Below are positions 20,390-31,989 of a stretch of DNA of 64,000 bases, piece by piece. This DNA is from Conchocele bisecta (taxonomy: Eukaryota > Mollusca > Bivalvia > Lucinida > Thyasiridae). Below the pieces are notes generated by a model. That model saw only the letters and a list, made by a program, of their open reading frames with translations, was not told where the DNA came from and did not search any database. Location of the stretch: contig CM055265.1 of assembly GCA_029237695.1 (NCBI GenBank), positions 112,952,773-113,016,772 of the forward strand, in the 5' to 3' direction. How positions within the stretch are numbered: position 1 is the stretch's first letter; each line of letters begins with the position of its first letter. The position numbers and the translations under genes are program-made.

Positions 20390-20530
20390 TACACTACTGC
20401 TTGCGTTAAACTTACCATGGTGTCGACGTTTCTGAACATTTATTGGCAATCTCGATTGGCTGAGCATGAGCTGTAGCACAGCTCAGGCTCAGCCAATCAA
20501 TCAAATATTGGCCGAGTTTGCGAAGGCGGT
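20390..20530. mobile_element. Family F MITE
   Basis: CATTTATTGGCAATCTCGAT, the palindrome GCATGAGCTGTAGCACAGCTC and GGCTCAGCCAATCAATCAAA, then ATATTGGCCGAGTTTGCGAA. It is diverged relative to 33498-33710. A possible left end of another copy is at 20068-20110 (GTCTGCGCTAATCTTGTTCA). Confidence 0.55.
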
Positions 20531-20814
20531 TATATAACGGTTGTAAAGTATAAAATATTTCACACGAGACAGTCACTTTACGATAACTTGTATTTTTACT
20601 GATAACGACAGAATCGTGTTATCATGACAATCGCAGCTGTACCATCATTGACCACTCCTCCTGGACAAAACGCACCGTATAACAATCTATGCGTACGTCA
20701 GGCGCACGTGCTATTTAGGTCTGCTTAAACTGACAGTTTCCTCAATATCTCGGCAATAACAAGTTTGACACAATGACCGTCAGACACGCCGAAAATGGCC
20801 AGACACTCATCTTA

Positions 20815-20874
20815 GTTGCGAACAGTAACTCTTGTAATCTACGGGAGTAGATTGCCAGAGTTATTGTTCGCAAC
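20815..20874. repeat. Hairpin, 28-bp arms
   Basis: The arms 20815-20842 and 20847-20874 (GTTGCGAACAGTAACTCTTG and so on) pair with three mismatches around a 4-base loop. Confidence 0.8.
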
Positions 20875-20879
20875 TAACA

Positions 20880-21550
20880 CTGATCTGTACAGGTATCCTA
20901 CCTGTTGCGTTACTAAAGCTGTTTCAGAGTTACTAAATTAAACATAAATATAATTTTCCCGAAATAACTTTGAAACACCTGCGACTACGAGGACGGCGTC
21001 ATCGGCATGTCGATATAATTTATCAGGGGTAGTGTAACGTGAAATCACTATGGAGATCAATTTAATGTCGCTCAGAGGAATGGGAAGTGAACAAATCTAG
21101 ACAATTTATTCGCAATATTGCTTTTCTTGTTTCGCATTTTAAATGTTGAATCGATACAAATGTTAACCTGCTCTGGAGTGTATTAATGCACCCGGATGTG
21201 GCTGAGAATGGTCAGAACCTTGTAAACCATTTGACGTTTGAATTATTGCTGTGATGATCGGGGTATGACGGCCGCCAATTTTCAACACCATAGTCGATAT
21301 CTTGACACCTCCCGCTGGCACCGGTGTGGTCTAGTGTGGAAACTGTGAGAGATTCACCGGCAAAAACAAAATAACTGATAAATACAACGTGTTATACAAT
21401 GTAATTAATCTAACATTGTGACATGTTTTGGCATCACTCGATGCCACACGCAAGTGATATATGTCGGGAATACAATGTACCAAGTTAATGTTTTTTTTAC
21501 GTCAGGTCAACCAGAACAGAACAGAACATAGTAATTATTTGAACAAATTG
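20880..21550. other. No gene or repeat recognised
   Basis: Unique-looking sequence with no exon pattern or strong repeat. Only short random frames are present. Confidence 0.4.
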
Positions 21551-21554
21551 TCAG

Positions 21555-21787
21555 ATCAGGGGGCCCTTTCACTAAATTTCGTACGACTAAAATGTTCGTA
21601 AGTGTAAAATTATGATAGTCTGTACATTCCACATTAACATAGTTTTCTTGTAAACAATTATTGGATTGACATTTATTGAGCATAGGCTGCATATGCATGT
21701 AGATCCATCCATTGAAATTTCCAGACGATCCTAAATTTGCAATTACGAACATTTTAGTCGTACGAAGTTTATTAAAACGGCCCCCAG
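21555..21787. mobile_element. PalA MITE copy 1
   Basis: GGGGGCCCTTTCACTAAATT at the left and ATTTTAGTCGTACGAAGTTT at the right are inverted. The inner block GGATTGACATTTATTGAGCA with GCATAGGCTGCATATGCATG marks the centre. The overlapping minus-strand frame (135 codons) is derived from the repeat. Confidence 0.8.
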
Positions 21788-22035
21788 GTGAGGCTAGGAA
21801 ACGCGTTGTAATTCCGAACATTTCCGAGGTATTTCGACCGTTTCCAAACCGAGCCTGATCAAACACTTGATATAGAAGAAACCATGCTTGGTTATGCCTA
21901 CTGTGCGATAGCAAGGGAGGGGCATATTGCGTTGATCTTGAGGTTCCATACTCCGTCCGTCCGTCCGTACGTGCATCCGTGTATATTTACGTAGAAAAGT
22001 CGAAAAGTTTGTAACTGTTTCTCCAGTTAGGGTCC

Positions 22036-22226
22036 AGGGGGCCGTTTCACTAAACTTCGTACGAATACAATGTTTGTAAGTGCAAATTTATACGCAGCCT
22101 ATGCTCAATAAATGTAAATCCTATAATTGTTCACAAGAAAACAGTGTTAATGTGAAATTTACAGACTATCATAATTTTGCACTTACGAACATTTTAGTTG
22201 TACGAAGTTTTGTGAAACGGGCCCCA
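22036..22226. mobile_element. PalA MITE copy 2
   Basis: GGGGGCCGTTTCACTAAACT to GTTTTGTGAAACGGGCCCC, with GCAGCCTATGCTCAATAAAT inside. It lacks part of the left inner arm. Confidence 0.8.
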
Positions 22227-22359
22227 GTATGTCACGGGGACATATCCATGATTTACAAACATAGTTATTATCCCATTGGTGTTCTTATGTTGTTATCAAG
22301 GTTACCGTGTCAATCCTAAATATATTACTCTTCTCAATACTATTTCAAACGTTAGTACC

Positions 22360-22770
22360 TTTGTTATCTCCTCGCCGATGTGCAAGAGTGGATATAAAGC
22401 GTTAGTCCAAATACGTACGCACGTACGTACGTTAGCAACACCTTTCCTTTTTCAGTAACTCATGAACCGCTTCACAGATGTTGATAGTAGTTGACCACAA
22501 TGTGTTTCTAGGGATGGTACTTTTATTTGCATACGACCCGCATCCGACCACCCAATGTCACTGAGGACTTATGTTCACATTGTTTGTAAGGCAAGTTCGT
22601 AAGGCAACATTTTGTTTCTTGCTTTGTATTATCAAGGCTGCCATAACGAACCACGTTCGACCGCCCAAGGTCAAGGTCACCGAAGACTTGTGTTTGTTTT
22701 ATTATTATCAAGGCCGCCAACGTGGGGATAAGCTTCGCTTAACGATGTTAGTTCTTGCTATATTTGTAAT
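22360..22770 (+). repeat. Diverged repeat with CCCAAGGTCAAGGTCACC
   Basis: Two related blocks (CGACCACCCAATGTCACTGAGGACTT near 22545 and CGACCGCCCAAGGTCAAGGTCACCGAAGACTT near 22660, only cores compared) are each followed by a T-rich segment and ATTATCAAGGC.GCCA. GCACGTACGTACGT occurs at about 22420. The array is about 120 bp per unit. Confidence 0.45.
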
Positions 22771-22829
22771 GTAAAGTTTTATGCTACAGGATAAGCAAAT
22801 GAAGGTGTGTATCGTTGAAAACGCCGCGG

Positions 22830-23245
22830 ATTTGTATACGTTGTGTCATTTCACTGAAGTCATTTGGTAACGTCAAGTGACGCCATTTGACTAATAATTC
22901 CAGCATATTTACACAATTCCCTAACATTTCATTGGCCCGTAGCAAGTGTCTTTCAAAGTTTATATCCCAGTAAACTCCCACGCCGATCTACTTTCCGTAA
23001 CCGTGAGGCGCAGTTAAAATAATTCTTAAGAAAACGGAAAATAAACACATTTTCTTGATGAATTTATTTAAAATTCTGGAATTATAAGGAATGAATGGCA
23101 TTTTCGTTGAACTTATCGGGGATATAAACTTGGAAAAGTCGCGGGAATACTGGACGAGGCCTTCCGGCCTTCGTCGAGTATTCTCGCGACTTTTCCAAGT
23201 TTTTACCCCGATAAATTCCACAAAAAGGCCATTCATTCCTATAGT
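22830..23245. mobile_element. Family G element with long palindrome
   Basis: The palindrome spans about 23088-23241 with arms of about 70 bp (AGGAATGAATGGCATTTT / AAAAAGGCCATTCATTCCT; ACTTGGAAAAGTCGCGGGAA / its complement) around GCCTTCCGGCC. The left flank 22860-23088 matches the inverse of 14450-14690. A minus-strand frame of 147 codons crosses the palindrome and is not a gene. Confidence 0.75.
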
Positions 23246-23479
23246 GAAACGCAAGCGAAGGTAATTTTCAATTATTTTTATCCGGATATCTTCAGTCAGT
23301 AGAATTATGCCTATGTAATTCTCGTTAACTGGCCAAGTGTAGCGGGACCAAATGTAGCGGGGCCCCTCCCGGCTCTCGAATCGTGCCGCTATTTTCGTAA
23401 GGCCGTTTTTCGCTGGAGAATAGAAAAACATTAAATTATGTCTAAAGTTGATGTGCTATAAACGTTATTTCGCCGATAC

Positions 23480-23595
23480 TTTTGCTTGTGATGGAGAAAT
23501 GTGGCTTGTGGATTTTGGGACCAGGTCTGATCAGGAACTGCACTATTCACCATTCCATCAATGAAACACCGCCATACTTCTAAAAATCGATATGT
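23480..23595. repeat. Family E fragment
   Basis: GATGGAGAAATGTGGCTTGT, GACCAGGTCTGATCAGGAAC and CATCAATGAAACACCGCCAT match the E consensus seen at 32240-32460. Confidence 0.6.
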
Positions 23596-23600
23596 AATAA

Positions 23601-23737
23601 TTACTGCCCTAATCGAGGTGTTCATGTGTTTGAACAACCTACATGTGCCCTATGGAACACCGAGCGCGAAGCGACGAGGTGTTTCATGGGCACATGTAGG
23701 TTGTTTAGACACATGAACACCTCGATTAGGGCAGTAA
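23601..23737. repeat. Palindrome, about 60-bp arms
   Basis: The arms 23601-23661 and 23678-23737 (TTACTGCCCTAATCGAGGTG ... ATGTGCCC, and its complement) have few mismatches. The loop is GAGCGCGAAGCGACGA. No other copy is seen in the window. Confidence 0.85.
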
Positions 23738-23982
23738 CTGACTTACACATCGACTAACAGACTACATCTGGTTAGTATTCAGTGGAAATTGTGAACTTCA
23801 ATGTGCCATCAAAGGAACTGTTTCTATAATTATGGCAGCCGATCAAAAACATCCATGTTTGCTTTATTCGCCACATGCTGCCATCGGGAGTGTCCGTGTC
23901 CCACTGGCACAACTATCATAATTATTTGTGTTTGACAGTCATTCATCTATACTATATGCCGCAAAGAGTGAAACTGATTGAA

Positions 23983-24064
23983 AGCCTATACCAATTCAAT
24001 GAATTATATAGCACAATGGAGGAGGATCCACTGTGCTATATAATTCATTGAATTGGTATAGGCT
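23983..24064. repeat. Perfect palindrome, 33-bp arms
   Basis: The left arm 23983-24015 and right arm 24032-24064 are exact reverse complements (AGCCTATACCAATTCAATGA ...) with a 16-base loop ATGGAGGAGGATCCAC. Confidence 0.9.
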
Positions 24065-24065
24065 G

Positions 24066-24260
24066 TTAATCAGACCTCTAATCGGAGGTCCCCATGTTGT
24101 CCAGTGTATAGTTTCCACTGTGACTAAGTAATATTTGTACATTTTTGTCATTTTTCAATCATGAAAAGACACGGCAATGAAATAAATTACAGTCAAAATT
24201 AAATTAAACACAATGACGTCACCTGTGTGTCCAGTTTAGAGACGTTATGCTGTATATACA
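24066..24260. repeat. Family D remnant
   Basis: AGACCTCTAATCGGAGGTCC and TGTCCAGTTTAGAGACGTTA followed by TGCTGTATA are diverged D termini. The left terminus is degraded. Confidence 0.4.
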
Positions 24261-24750
24261 TAGCCCAACACGTTTACGCTCAACAGTTCACTTTCAAAAC
24301 ATTAACGAATTGATAATCACCCAGCCGTACATGTATAGAATATGTTTGTAATCGAAGGGCCTCTCGTAGTCTGACACAGTGTATACAAATTTATACGTAC
24401 ATGCACGTCAAACATATGCATTACTGTATCTATTATTGGTTGGTCAGTTATACAATTAATTTACGAGGGGTGTTCACAATGATTAAATTCCCGTAACATC
24501 TCGGATCATGTAAACATGAATTGACATTAGTATGATTATATCTATTATAGAATCAACACTAAAAAGTATCACTAGTGCTTTCGTGGGCTGAATTGACATG
24601 GAGGAGGTGCGAAAACGTTGAGTTAAAAATAATTTTTTGGAAAACCAAAAATGATAAAGATTTGTGAAAATGGAAGCCGAAACCGAAGATTGTATTCGTA
24701 CACCGAACCATGGAGTAATCGAGTATGGCGGTTAATCGTCGCACCCATTA

Positions 24751-25677
24751 AGCGGCCCTCACATATCAGCCGGCGTCCGCGCGATCGTTCTAATCACAGG
24801 AGTCGCCGGGGGATTTAGAGCCCGTGGATGAATCGGGCGAATTTCATGTCTGCGACATGTGCCCTCACATAGACGGGGCCCGGGCGGTTTCCTTTGAACA
24901 TTGGATTGCAGTGGAGACAGTGCGCCCGCCAGGGCGTCGGCCGGACACCGCTAGATAATCGGGCGCGCCGCTGATCAAATAAGAGATCGGTAGGCGTTGG
25001 CGGAGGGCGGCCGGGCGACTGGCGATTGATGTCGGGCTTCCCCCGGGCGTCCAGCCGCATCCGCAGTTCTGCAATGTGCGCACGTCGGAGCCGTTCCGGG
25101 GGATGAGTTGTCGTTGCGCCATACTGGTCAAAAATCACGATGACTTATGGGTCAGTACTGGACATTAAAAAGACGGCTACAGCACTGAGAGAGACGTTGA
25201 ATGAAATGCAAAATCCAGGGAGGACTATATATACTCCAGGGCCCAAATATTGGGGTGGCAGTTGGGGCCCGCGTGGGGCCGTTTAGAAGCCGCCGGGAGA
25301 CCGGTCGGGACCAGTGGGCCGTGATGGGGCCGTGAGGCTATTGTAGGGTGGCCGTGAAGGGCCCGTGAATGTCACACGGCGCCCGGCGGATTGTTTTCCA
25401 ATAGTTTTCGTCACAATCTTCAGGCGGTCACCAGATCACCGGCTGGTTTCCGGCAGGCCGCCGGGTGGGGCCCTAGCAACGTATATACAGGTTTTGCCAC
25501 GACCTAAAATCGCGCATGGAAAATCGCAGATTTGGGAGTCAGGTTTTCACGCCCGCGTGGTTCGTGCGATCCTTAAAAATCGCAGCAGAGCCCGTACAAA
25601 TCGGGCCTACCGAAAATGCCATGTTTGGCCTGTTTTAGGAGTTGCGCGGGCGCCGCGATCGATATGTGAGGGCCGCT
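24751..25677. mobile_element. GC-rich Harbinger-like element with TTA target site
   Basis: AGCGGCCCTCACATATC (24751-24767) and GATATGTGAGGGCCGCT (25661-25677) are perfect 17-bp terminal inverted repeats. Both are flanked by TTA (24748-24750, 25678-25680). A 3-bp TTA/TWA duplication is typical of PIF/Harbinger. The 927-bp interior is strikingly GC-rich (GGGGCCCGGGCGG, CCCCCGGGCG), unlike the AT-rich host. Overlapping minus-strand frames of 88-107 codons rich in R, P and G show no transposase motif, so I treat it as non-autonomous. Confidence 0.7.
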
Positions 25678-25679
25678 TT

Positions 25680-26310
25680 AGACTACGAAAACATTTATCA
25701 CACTGAAAAGGCGATCAAGCTAAGTTGTTAGAACTATTTTGTGACGTAAGACCCGTGTTTTTAACTAGTTCAACCCGCAAAATATGTGTTGCGACAGACA
25801 TAAACCTCATTTGCAAATAGCTGTAAGACCTCAAATTTGGATGTTTGTTATATAATTCTTCTTTAGCGCTCGAATAAAAATGCACTGGGCCTCACACATG
25901 CACAGATCATAATGAAGAATAGTTGTAATTGCACATTCTGAACCCAGTTGTACATGTGAGTCGTCTGAAAAACAATTCGGGGGTTGATACAATAATATAA
26001 TTATTATACTGAAAAGAAAACTAACGCTGCGAATGATAGTTTGTGTTCAACTGATGACTAATTTAGTTTATGCTATTGTCCGAATACAGACTATAACGTA
26101 TTTGTAAGTCAATCGCTGTCCACACCACCGTTATGAAACTGTACCAATATGTGCATCACATGTATTTATAAATGGTTGCTGAGTGATGTGAACACATACC
26201 ACTTCACGAGAGAGCATCGATTTATAGCACTTTCCTGCAATTTACTGAACACCCCTCGGGTATATTCCGTGTACTATGACATGTCCGCGACAACTCTCAG
26301 TCCACGTGCT
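25680..26310. other. No gene or repeat recognised
   Basis: AT-rich sequence with no convincing exon. Short frames only. Confidence 0.4.
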
Positions 26311-26314
26311 AACT

Positions 26315-26465
26315 ATACAGTGGGGTCAGCGGGTAAGTGCACACACGAACGAACACGACAGGTTGGTTCCAACCTGTCGTGTACGTTCGTGTATGCACGT
26401 ACACGCTGACGAACCAACCTGTCGTGTTCGTTCGTGTGTGCACTTACACTCTGTCCCCACTGTAC
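26315..26465. mobile_element. Family H element, partly duplicated
   Basis: ACAGTGGGGTCAGCGGGTAA to TGTCCCCACTGTA with two internal copies of CCAACCTGTCGTG. Compared with 16580-16683 it has an extra arm segment (TGTACGTTCGTGTATGCACG, GACGAACCAACCTG), so it looks like one copy inserted in or recombined with another. Confidence 0.75.
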
Positions 26466-26638
26466 ATGCATGTACACAGAAACATGGAGATTCGCCAGGT
26501 ATGAATTTATATTTTCATTTTAATCGCGTGCGTCGCTGGTTGATAAAACGATATATGTATGTAACATTCACACCGAACGCTTGGTCGACGGATGCAACGA
26601 ATATCCGTACGTTTTGGAACGCGCGGTAGTCAAATAAA

Positions 26639-26665
26639 ATGGCCGAAAAGAAAGCAGTTTTTGAG
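26639..26665 (+). CDS. Possible short first coding exon (MAEKKAVFE)
   Basis: ATGGCCGAAAAGAAAGCAGT and then TTTTTGAG is followed directly by GTAAGC, a good donor at phase 0. The start context is AAAATAAAATGG. This gives nine codons. No downstream plus-strand exon was recognised within the window, where the next 11 kb is dominated by retrotransposons. It may be chance: a 9-codon frame plus a donor is weak evidence. Confidence 0.2.
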
Positions 26666-27254
26666 GTAAGCGTTTTATATATATTTATATTTATGATATA
26701 TAAACGAATTCAGCCTCATGGTTGGTCTTACGGAATGCCACCAAGTATCCGCCGTCTGCAAATACTGCGTTTGAAGCTGTGTAAGTGGAATTGATGGATA
26801 AATGCAAAACAAAGTTTGGGTTGTCAACAACAAAACGTGGAATTCTTTTTCAAAGTAGCACAAAATGGCCCTGTATGCCCTTGTTCGGCATAACCAGTGT
26901 GACATTATATGTATGAGTGACCAGTAATTCTCACCACCATTTGTAGTTATCCGGTCGATATATTGATCAAAGCCTGCTAGTCGGTGACAATAATAATGTT
27001 ATATTGCTTGAATACCTGATCAAATTACGGAAATGTGTAGACTGATGTGGGCAACGGTCGCCGTCATTAGGTTCCTTTTCTCAGCAGGTATTCAGCGTGT
27101 CACCAAATGACCACAGCTGCACAGCGTGTGCGGTTGACCGTGAAGCACGAACTATTTCGTGCCAGGTTTGCATATAGATGCAAACTTTTCTATTGTCTGC
27201 AGCGGTGTTAAAATCACTTACCAATCTCTGACGAACAATAGAGTCGATGTGTAA

Positions 27255-27700
27255 ATGTGGTTCGCAATCTCCAAACAATTGACATGCTTGAATGATGATG
27301 TATTATGTGGAGCTATTTACATCCCCCCTGAGCGAACAAAGTACTCAGTAAATGACCCATACTTAGAATTACAAAATGAGTTAAATTCACTGTCGCCAAA
27401 ATACTCCAATATATTATTCATTGGTGACACAAATAGCCGCCCAGGAAAACTTAGATAATTTATTGAACCGGATAGCTTTTTATGTAATGAACATAATTTA
27501 GATTTTATTGTTGATGAATACAATGAAAACTTATATATGAGTTAATAGAATTTTGTAAATATAATAATATATTTGTTTTGAATGGCCGTACAGGGAAAGA
27601 TAAACATATAGGTAAGAAAACCTGTCGGGATGCAAGTACGGTCGACTACTTCATAGCTTCACCAAGTTTATTCACATGCATAAATGATTTTTATGTAATG
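27255..27700 (+). pseudogene. LINE 1 endonuclease region, broken
   Basis: The APE-type endonuclease fold is recognisable by GAIYIPPE, GDTNSRPG and the later DYF block. The catalytic frame is broken by TAA at 27456 and another stop near 27542. The 5' end of the domain is missing or lies before 27255 in an unrecognised form. Confidence 0.65.
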
Positions 27701-28379
27701 GAATTCTGTAGTATGCTCTCAGATGTCCACAACCCAGTATGTGTTAGTATAAATAGATCGAGTGTAAATGAATCAGAGCACACATTAAATAAGGAAGAAA
27801 AGTGTTACTTATGGAGGGAAAATAGAACAGCAGAATATTTAAATAATTTCGACAACGAAAAGTTTAATGATATAAATAATTCACTAGACCACTTATCGGG
27901 TAATGTAACATAGTCAAGCATTGACAATATAGTTAATTACTATAAGTTATTATTATTCACTTCATGTGCCAAAGATACATTTGGGGTTAAGACAAACGCA
28001 CCACAAAATAGTGGGTCAAATAATAATACATGGTATGGTAATAACTGCCGAAAAACAAGAAAAGATTTTCATCGGGCAAAATTTCAATATAATCTTCGTA
28101 AGACGGATAACAATAAAACACTTTTAAATGAAAAGTGCAAGATATATAAAACAACCCTCAATAAATATTACAAACAATATAAACAGGAAAAGGTAAACAA
28201 ACTACGAAACCTTAGAAAATGAAACACAAAAGATTACTGGAAGATAATAAAAGGGAGTAAAAACAAATCTGATGTTGACTGCCCACTTGAAAAATTATAT
28301 GAACACTTTAAGACTATAGGCCAATCTGATGACTCAGAATCCATACATAACCAAACAGAACCAAATGACGGAGGGGTAA

Positions 28380-29306
28380 ATGAAGAAATAAACCTACCGA
28401 TTACATCTGAAGAAATATTAAAAGTAGTCAAATCGCTAAAAAATAATAAAGCAAACGGTATAGACTCAGTCGTAAATGAACACTTAAAACACACAGCTCA
28501 TATAATTTTACCCACATATGTTAAATTATTCAACATCATTCTCGATACTGGTGTGATTCCAGAATCATGGACTATTGGCATCATAAAACCTACTTACAAG
28601 AAAAATTGTGATTTTAATGACCCAGGTAACTATAGACCGATAACACTTGTAAGCTGTTTTGGAAAGCTATTCACAGCTATAATAAACAACAGATTAACTA
28701 AATTTGCAGAAGAAAACAATGTAATCCGAGATTCTCAAGCCGGATTTCGCAAAGGCCATTCTACCGCAGATAATATATTCGTACTTTACGCGTAACGCAG
28801 GCGTTACTAAAAAATAAAAATAAACTATACTGTGCATTTATAGACTTCAAAGCAGCCTTTGACAAAGTTTGGAGAAATGGTCTATGGACAAAATTAATAA
28901 ATCATAGCATTAATGGAAAATATCTAGCACTAATAAAAAACATGTACAACAATATTAAATCATGCGTGATTGCAAATGGAAATAAAAGTAATTTGTTCTC
29001 ATGTAACATAGGAGTCAGACAAGGGGAAAACCTATCGCCCCTTCTATTTTCGCTATGTTTAAATGATCTTGAAATGTTTCTAGATCGAAAGGGCGTTAAT
29101 GGAATAAATTGCATAAATCATGAATTGGATAACGAACTAGGACTATACCTCAAAATGTTTATACTTTTATACGCTGATGACACAGTACTTTTCAGTGACA
29201 CAGCAATAGACCTACAAAACTCTCTTACGGCATTTCATAAATACTGTACTGAATGGAAATTAACAGTTAATATACAAAAATCAAGTTCTCATATTTTCAA
29301 AAGGTA
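28380..29306 (+). pseudogene. LINE 1 reverse transcriptase region, frameshifted
   Basis: The fingers and palm motifs are in order: NNKANGIDSVVNE, FRKGHSTADN (frame ends at 28795), then in another frame the aspartate-bearing FIDFKAAFDKVW, GVRQGENLSPLLF and the YADD catalytic box at 29170-29181. A shift after 28790 and a further one near 29305 separate frames. The clade matches LINE 2 at 34040-38040. Confidence 0.8.
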
Positions 29307-30357
29307 AACCAGGTAAACGAAACGATTTTTTTCTAAACAATTTAAAATTAGATATAGTAACAGCATACAAATATTTTGGCATATTTATGTCACAAAGTGG
29401 TTCTTTTTTAAATGCCAAAAAACATATCGCTAACCAAGCTACGAAAGCTATGTATAGCTTATTATCAAAAGGAAGAGAATTAAACTTGCCTGTGGACATA
29501 CAAATTGACCTTTTTGAGAAAAACATTAAACCAATTTTGCTATATGGCTCTGAAATATGGGGGTTTGGTAACAATGAAATGAAATAATTGAACGAGTACA
29601 ATTAAAGTATTATAAATACGCACTTAATTTAAAACGATCAACACCGAGTACAATGATATATGGAGAATTAGGTATATTCCCAGTGCAGGTCGTTATACTT
29701 ACACGAATGACCAGCTTTTGGACAAACTAATACAGCCATACAATATGAAATTATCGAGTAATATGTATTATATGTTTACTTAGTTTACACACCTACGGGA
29801 AAATTGATTTTCAATGGATTACATATATAAAGCAGATTTGTATTGACTGCGGCATGTCTGGTTTCTGGACATCACAAAAAGTACCTAATAGAAAATGGCT
29901 CATTTGTAGTTATTAAACACAAACTGAAAGATTTGTATATATCAAAATGGAGATCTGCAATACAGGAAGATAAAACTACAGACTTTTTAAAGAGGATATC
30001 TGTACAGAAAACCATTTATTAAAACTAGGCGAAAACGTATATAAATCAATTTTATTATTTCGCACTCGACATCATAAGTTACCAGTTGAAACTGGCAGGT
30101 GGACTAGAACAGATAGACAGCAGCGATTTTTGTAAACTGTGCAAACACGATTTTGGGGACGAATATCATCACTTGCTTTGCTGTAAAGAACTAAAACATG
30201 CAATAACAACCTTTTTGAAACCATTATTATTATAAAAGACCAAATGTACAAAAGTTTCACCAACTAATGAATACGAAATATTTGAAAGAATTAAGGAATC
30301 TCTCGAAATTTGTATCTCTTATAATGAAACACTATTGTTCATAATAAGTTAGTTAGT

Positions 30358-30505
30358 AGTATATTTATGATCAGAAAGGACAGTATATGGAAGTGTAATG
30401 CTTTTTTATTAATATTAGAGTGTGTGAATTGTACATTTATGATCAGAAAGGACATTATATGGAAGTCTAATGTTATTATTAATACTGGATTGCGTGAATT
30501 ATACA
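30358..30505 (+). repeat. Two-copy tandem repeat, 73-bp unit
   Basis: TTTATGATCAGAAAGGACAG then TATATGGAAGTGTAATG is repeated as TTTATGATCAGAAAGGACAT then TATATGGAAGTCTAATG. Each ends GTGAATT(G/A)TACAT. It lies just after the LINE 1 open frame. Confidence 0.85.
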
Positions 30506-30509
30506 TGTA

Positions 30510-31370
30510 CATGGGCCACCGTTCCAGAAAAGGGACCTCACGACATTTACTACCGGTATACTCACAGATCATACTGCGCACCCGCCCCAGCGCAGTCTGA
30601 TAAGAGCATACGCTTTCACCATTTAGATATTTAAGTTGTAGGGTGTGAATGTGCTGGACGAATTATTTCCCCAATATTAAATGTTGTGTGCTCCCTTTTG
30701 GCGGCCGGCGACCCACATGTAAACATGTTTGAATAGTAAGTTCAAATAATCTGTATGTATTGTATTGATGCAAACATGCATTTATTAACATTACTGTCTC
30801 ATGTATTGAACGCCATGCATAACACGTGTATGGATAATAGCTCATACAATAGTATCATTATGTGCCTCACAAAGACGGTTTTTAAAAATTTTAAAACTTG
30901 TATCTAGATGCAGAGTATTCGAATTGTATACCCTCAACTTTCGATTTCGTATCCTGAGAGTAACAACATATTCGGAATCTACATTCATTACACACCATCT
31001 GCCATAACTCTATTTCCGACCGAGGTCGGAGGTGGAAACGAAATGGCCTGTGTGTAGACTACTGATACATGTACTGCTTAAACTGCCAGCAACATATCAT
31101 CCTGAATACACATATCTATAATAATACTATGTAGGTAGACCATGTACATTTTTGTTTAAGATGTCCACTGGGTCGAACATGTTCTTGAGAAAACCATCTA
31201 AGAATGTTGTCCTCCCATATATATTAAACCGTAATTACACATACAACATATATTTCCAAACCAATGTTTATGTTTTCAGATATTTGAATTAAGTTCACCG
31301 TTACATGGTCAGCTAGTCGTTATATTTATACATTTGAATAGTAATTTATCTTGAGTAGCCATTGTGTCAT
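30510..31370. other. Gene-free stretch, possibly LINE 1 3' flank
   Basis: A small E-like palindrome (CTGCGCACCCGCCCCAGCGCAG, about 30576-30597) is the only feature. The remainder is AT-rich and unassigned. Confidence 0.35.
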
Positions 31371-31479
31371 TTCATGATGTTGTATTGTATTTACCTCATG
31401 TTGTCATAACTATGTGACCTGAGTGAATAAACGAATAATAATTAAAAAAAAATATATCGTTATCAGGCTACATGCGTGC

Positions 31480-31560
31480 GTTAATCGAACAGGATCTACA
31501 CTGGTCATACATCCCATAAACCCCATTTCTCCAGTCAGAGTCACATTTATGATAACTATC
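31480..31560. repeat. Family E fragment
   Basis: AGGATCTACACTGGTCATAC and CCCATTTCTCCAGTCAGAGT are blocks of family E in the minus orientation. Confidence 0.5.
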
Positions 31561-31649
31561 GGTAATATATATAATATAGCTCATCATTCACTACTGTCGT
31601 CGAGGAAACAATTATACATTGGATTGGTAACACAGCCAATCAAGCTGTT

Positions 31650-31790
31650 TGATATACAGCACACTATTCAAATATATTGAAATAAAGAAATTGATAAATA
31701 TTGGCAATATTAGCGCAGGCGGTAGTGTATGCACATTGCAAAGTGGGCGTGGCGTAAGGCCACGCCCACTTTGCAATGTGCATACACTAC
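31650..31790. mobile_element. Family F half-element ending in a perfect hairpin
   Basis: AAATATTGGCAATATTAGCG then CAGGCGGTAGTGTAT is the F right end. It runs into a perfect 32-bp inverted repeat, 31722-31753 and 31759-31790 (GTAGTGTATGCACATTGCAA ... GGGCGTGGC), with loop GTAAG. The hairpin therefore starts inside the F terminus. Confidence 0.7.
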
Positions 31791-31989
31791 GAGATCAGTG
31801 GGTTCACCGTGAGGGCAAGCCATCACAAATAATCATGGTAATTAACCAATAGCCCGAGAGCTACAATGTATACGGCTGGCTGCCGGCGCGAATATTGCAA
31901 ATATTTGTCTTTTTTATTTTCAAATACTGAATATTGTGCTCGAAATCAAGCAGCTCGATTGGCTGAGCCTGAGCTGCGTCATGCAAAAT

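Larger units (their letters stand above)
27255..31450 (+). mobile_element. Non-LTR retrotransposon (LINE) 1, decayed
   Basis: Frame-shifted pieces in order: endonuclease start GAIYIPPE (27310 on) and ILFIGDTNSRPG; endonuclease end with GRTGKDKHIGKKTCRD and VDYF (27580-27650); linker rich in K and N; reverse transcriptase with DPGNYRPITLVSCFGK (28620 on), QAGFRKGHSTADN, FIDFKAAFDKVW (28840 on), GVRQGENLSP and LYADDTVLFSD (29167 on); then LLYGSEIWG (29540) and a C-terminal CKLC...HHLLC zinc knuckle (30125-30180). Stops and shifts at about 27458, 27541, 27913, 28220, 28795 and 29305 show it is dead. The 3' tail is probably TGACCTGAGTGAATAAACGA (31417 on) plus an A-run; the stretch 30350-31360 between is uncertain. 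Confidence 0.85.

Noticed and set aside
23601..23737. Rho-independent-type terminator or riboswitch hairpin
   Set aside because: Prokaryotic regulatory classes do not apply; this is one of many palindromic insertions.
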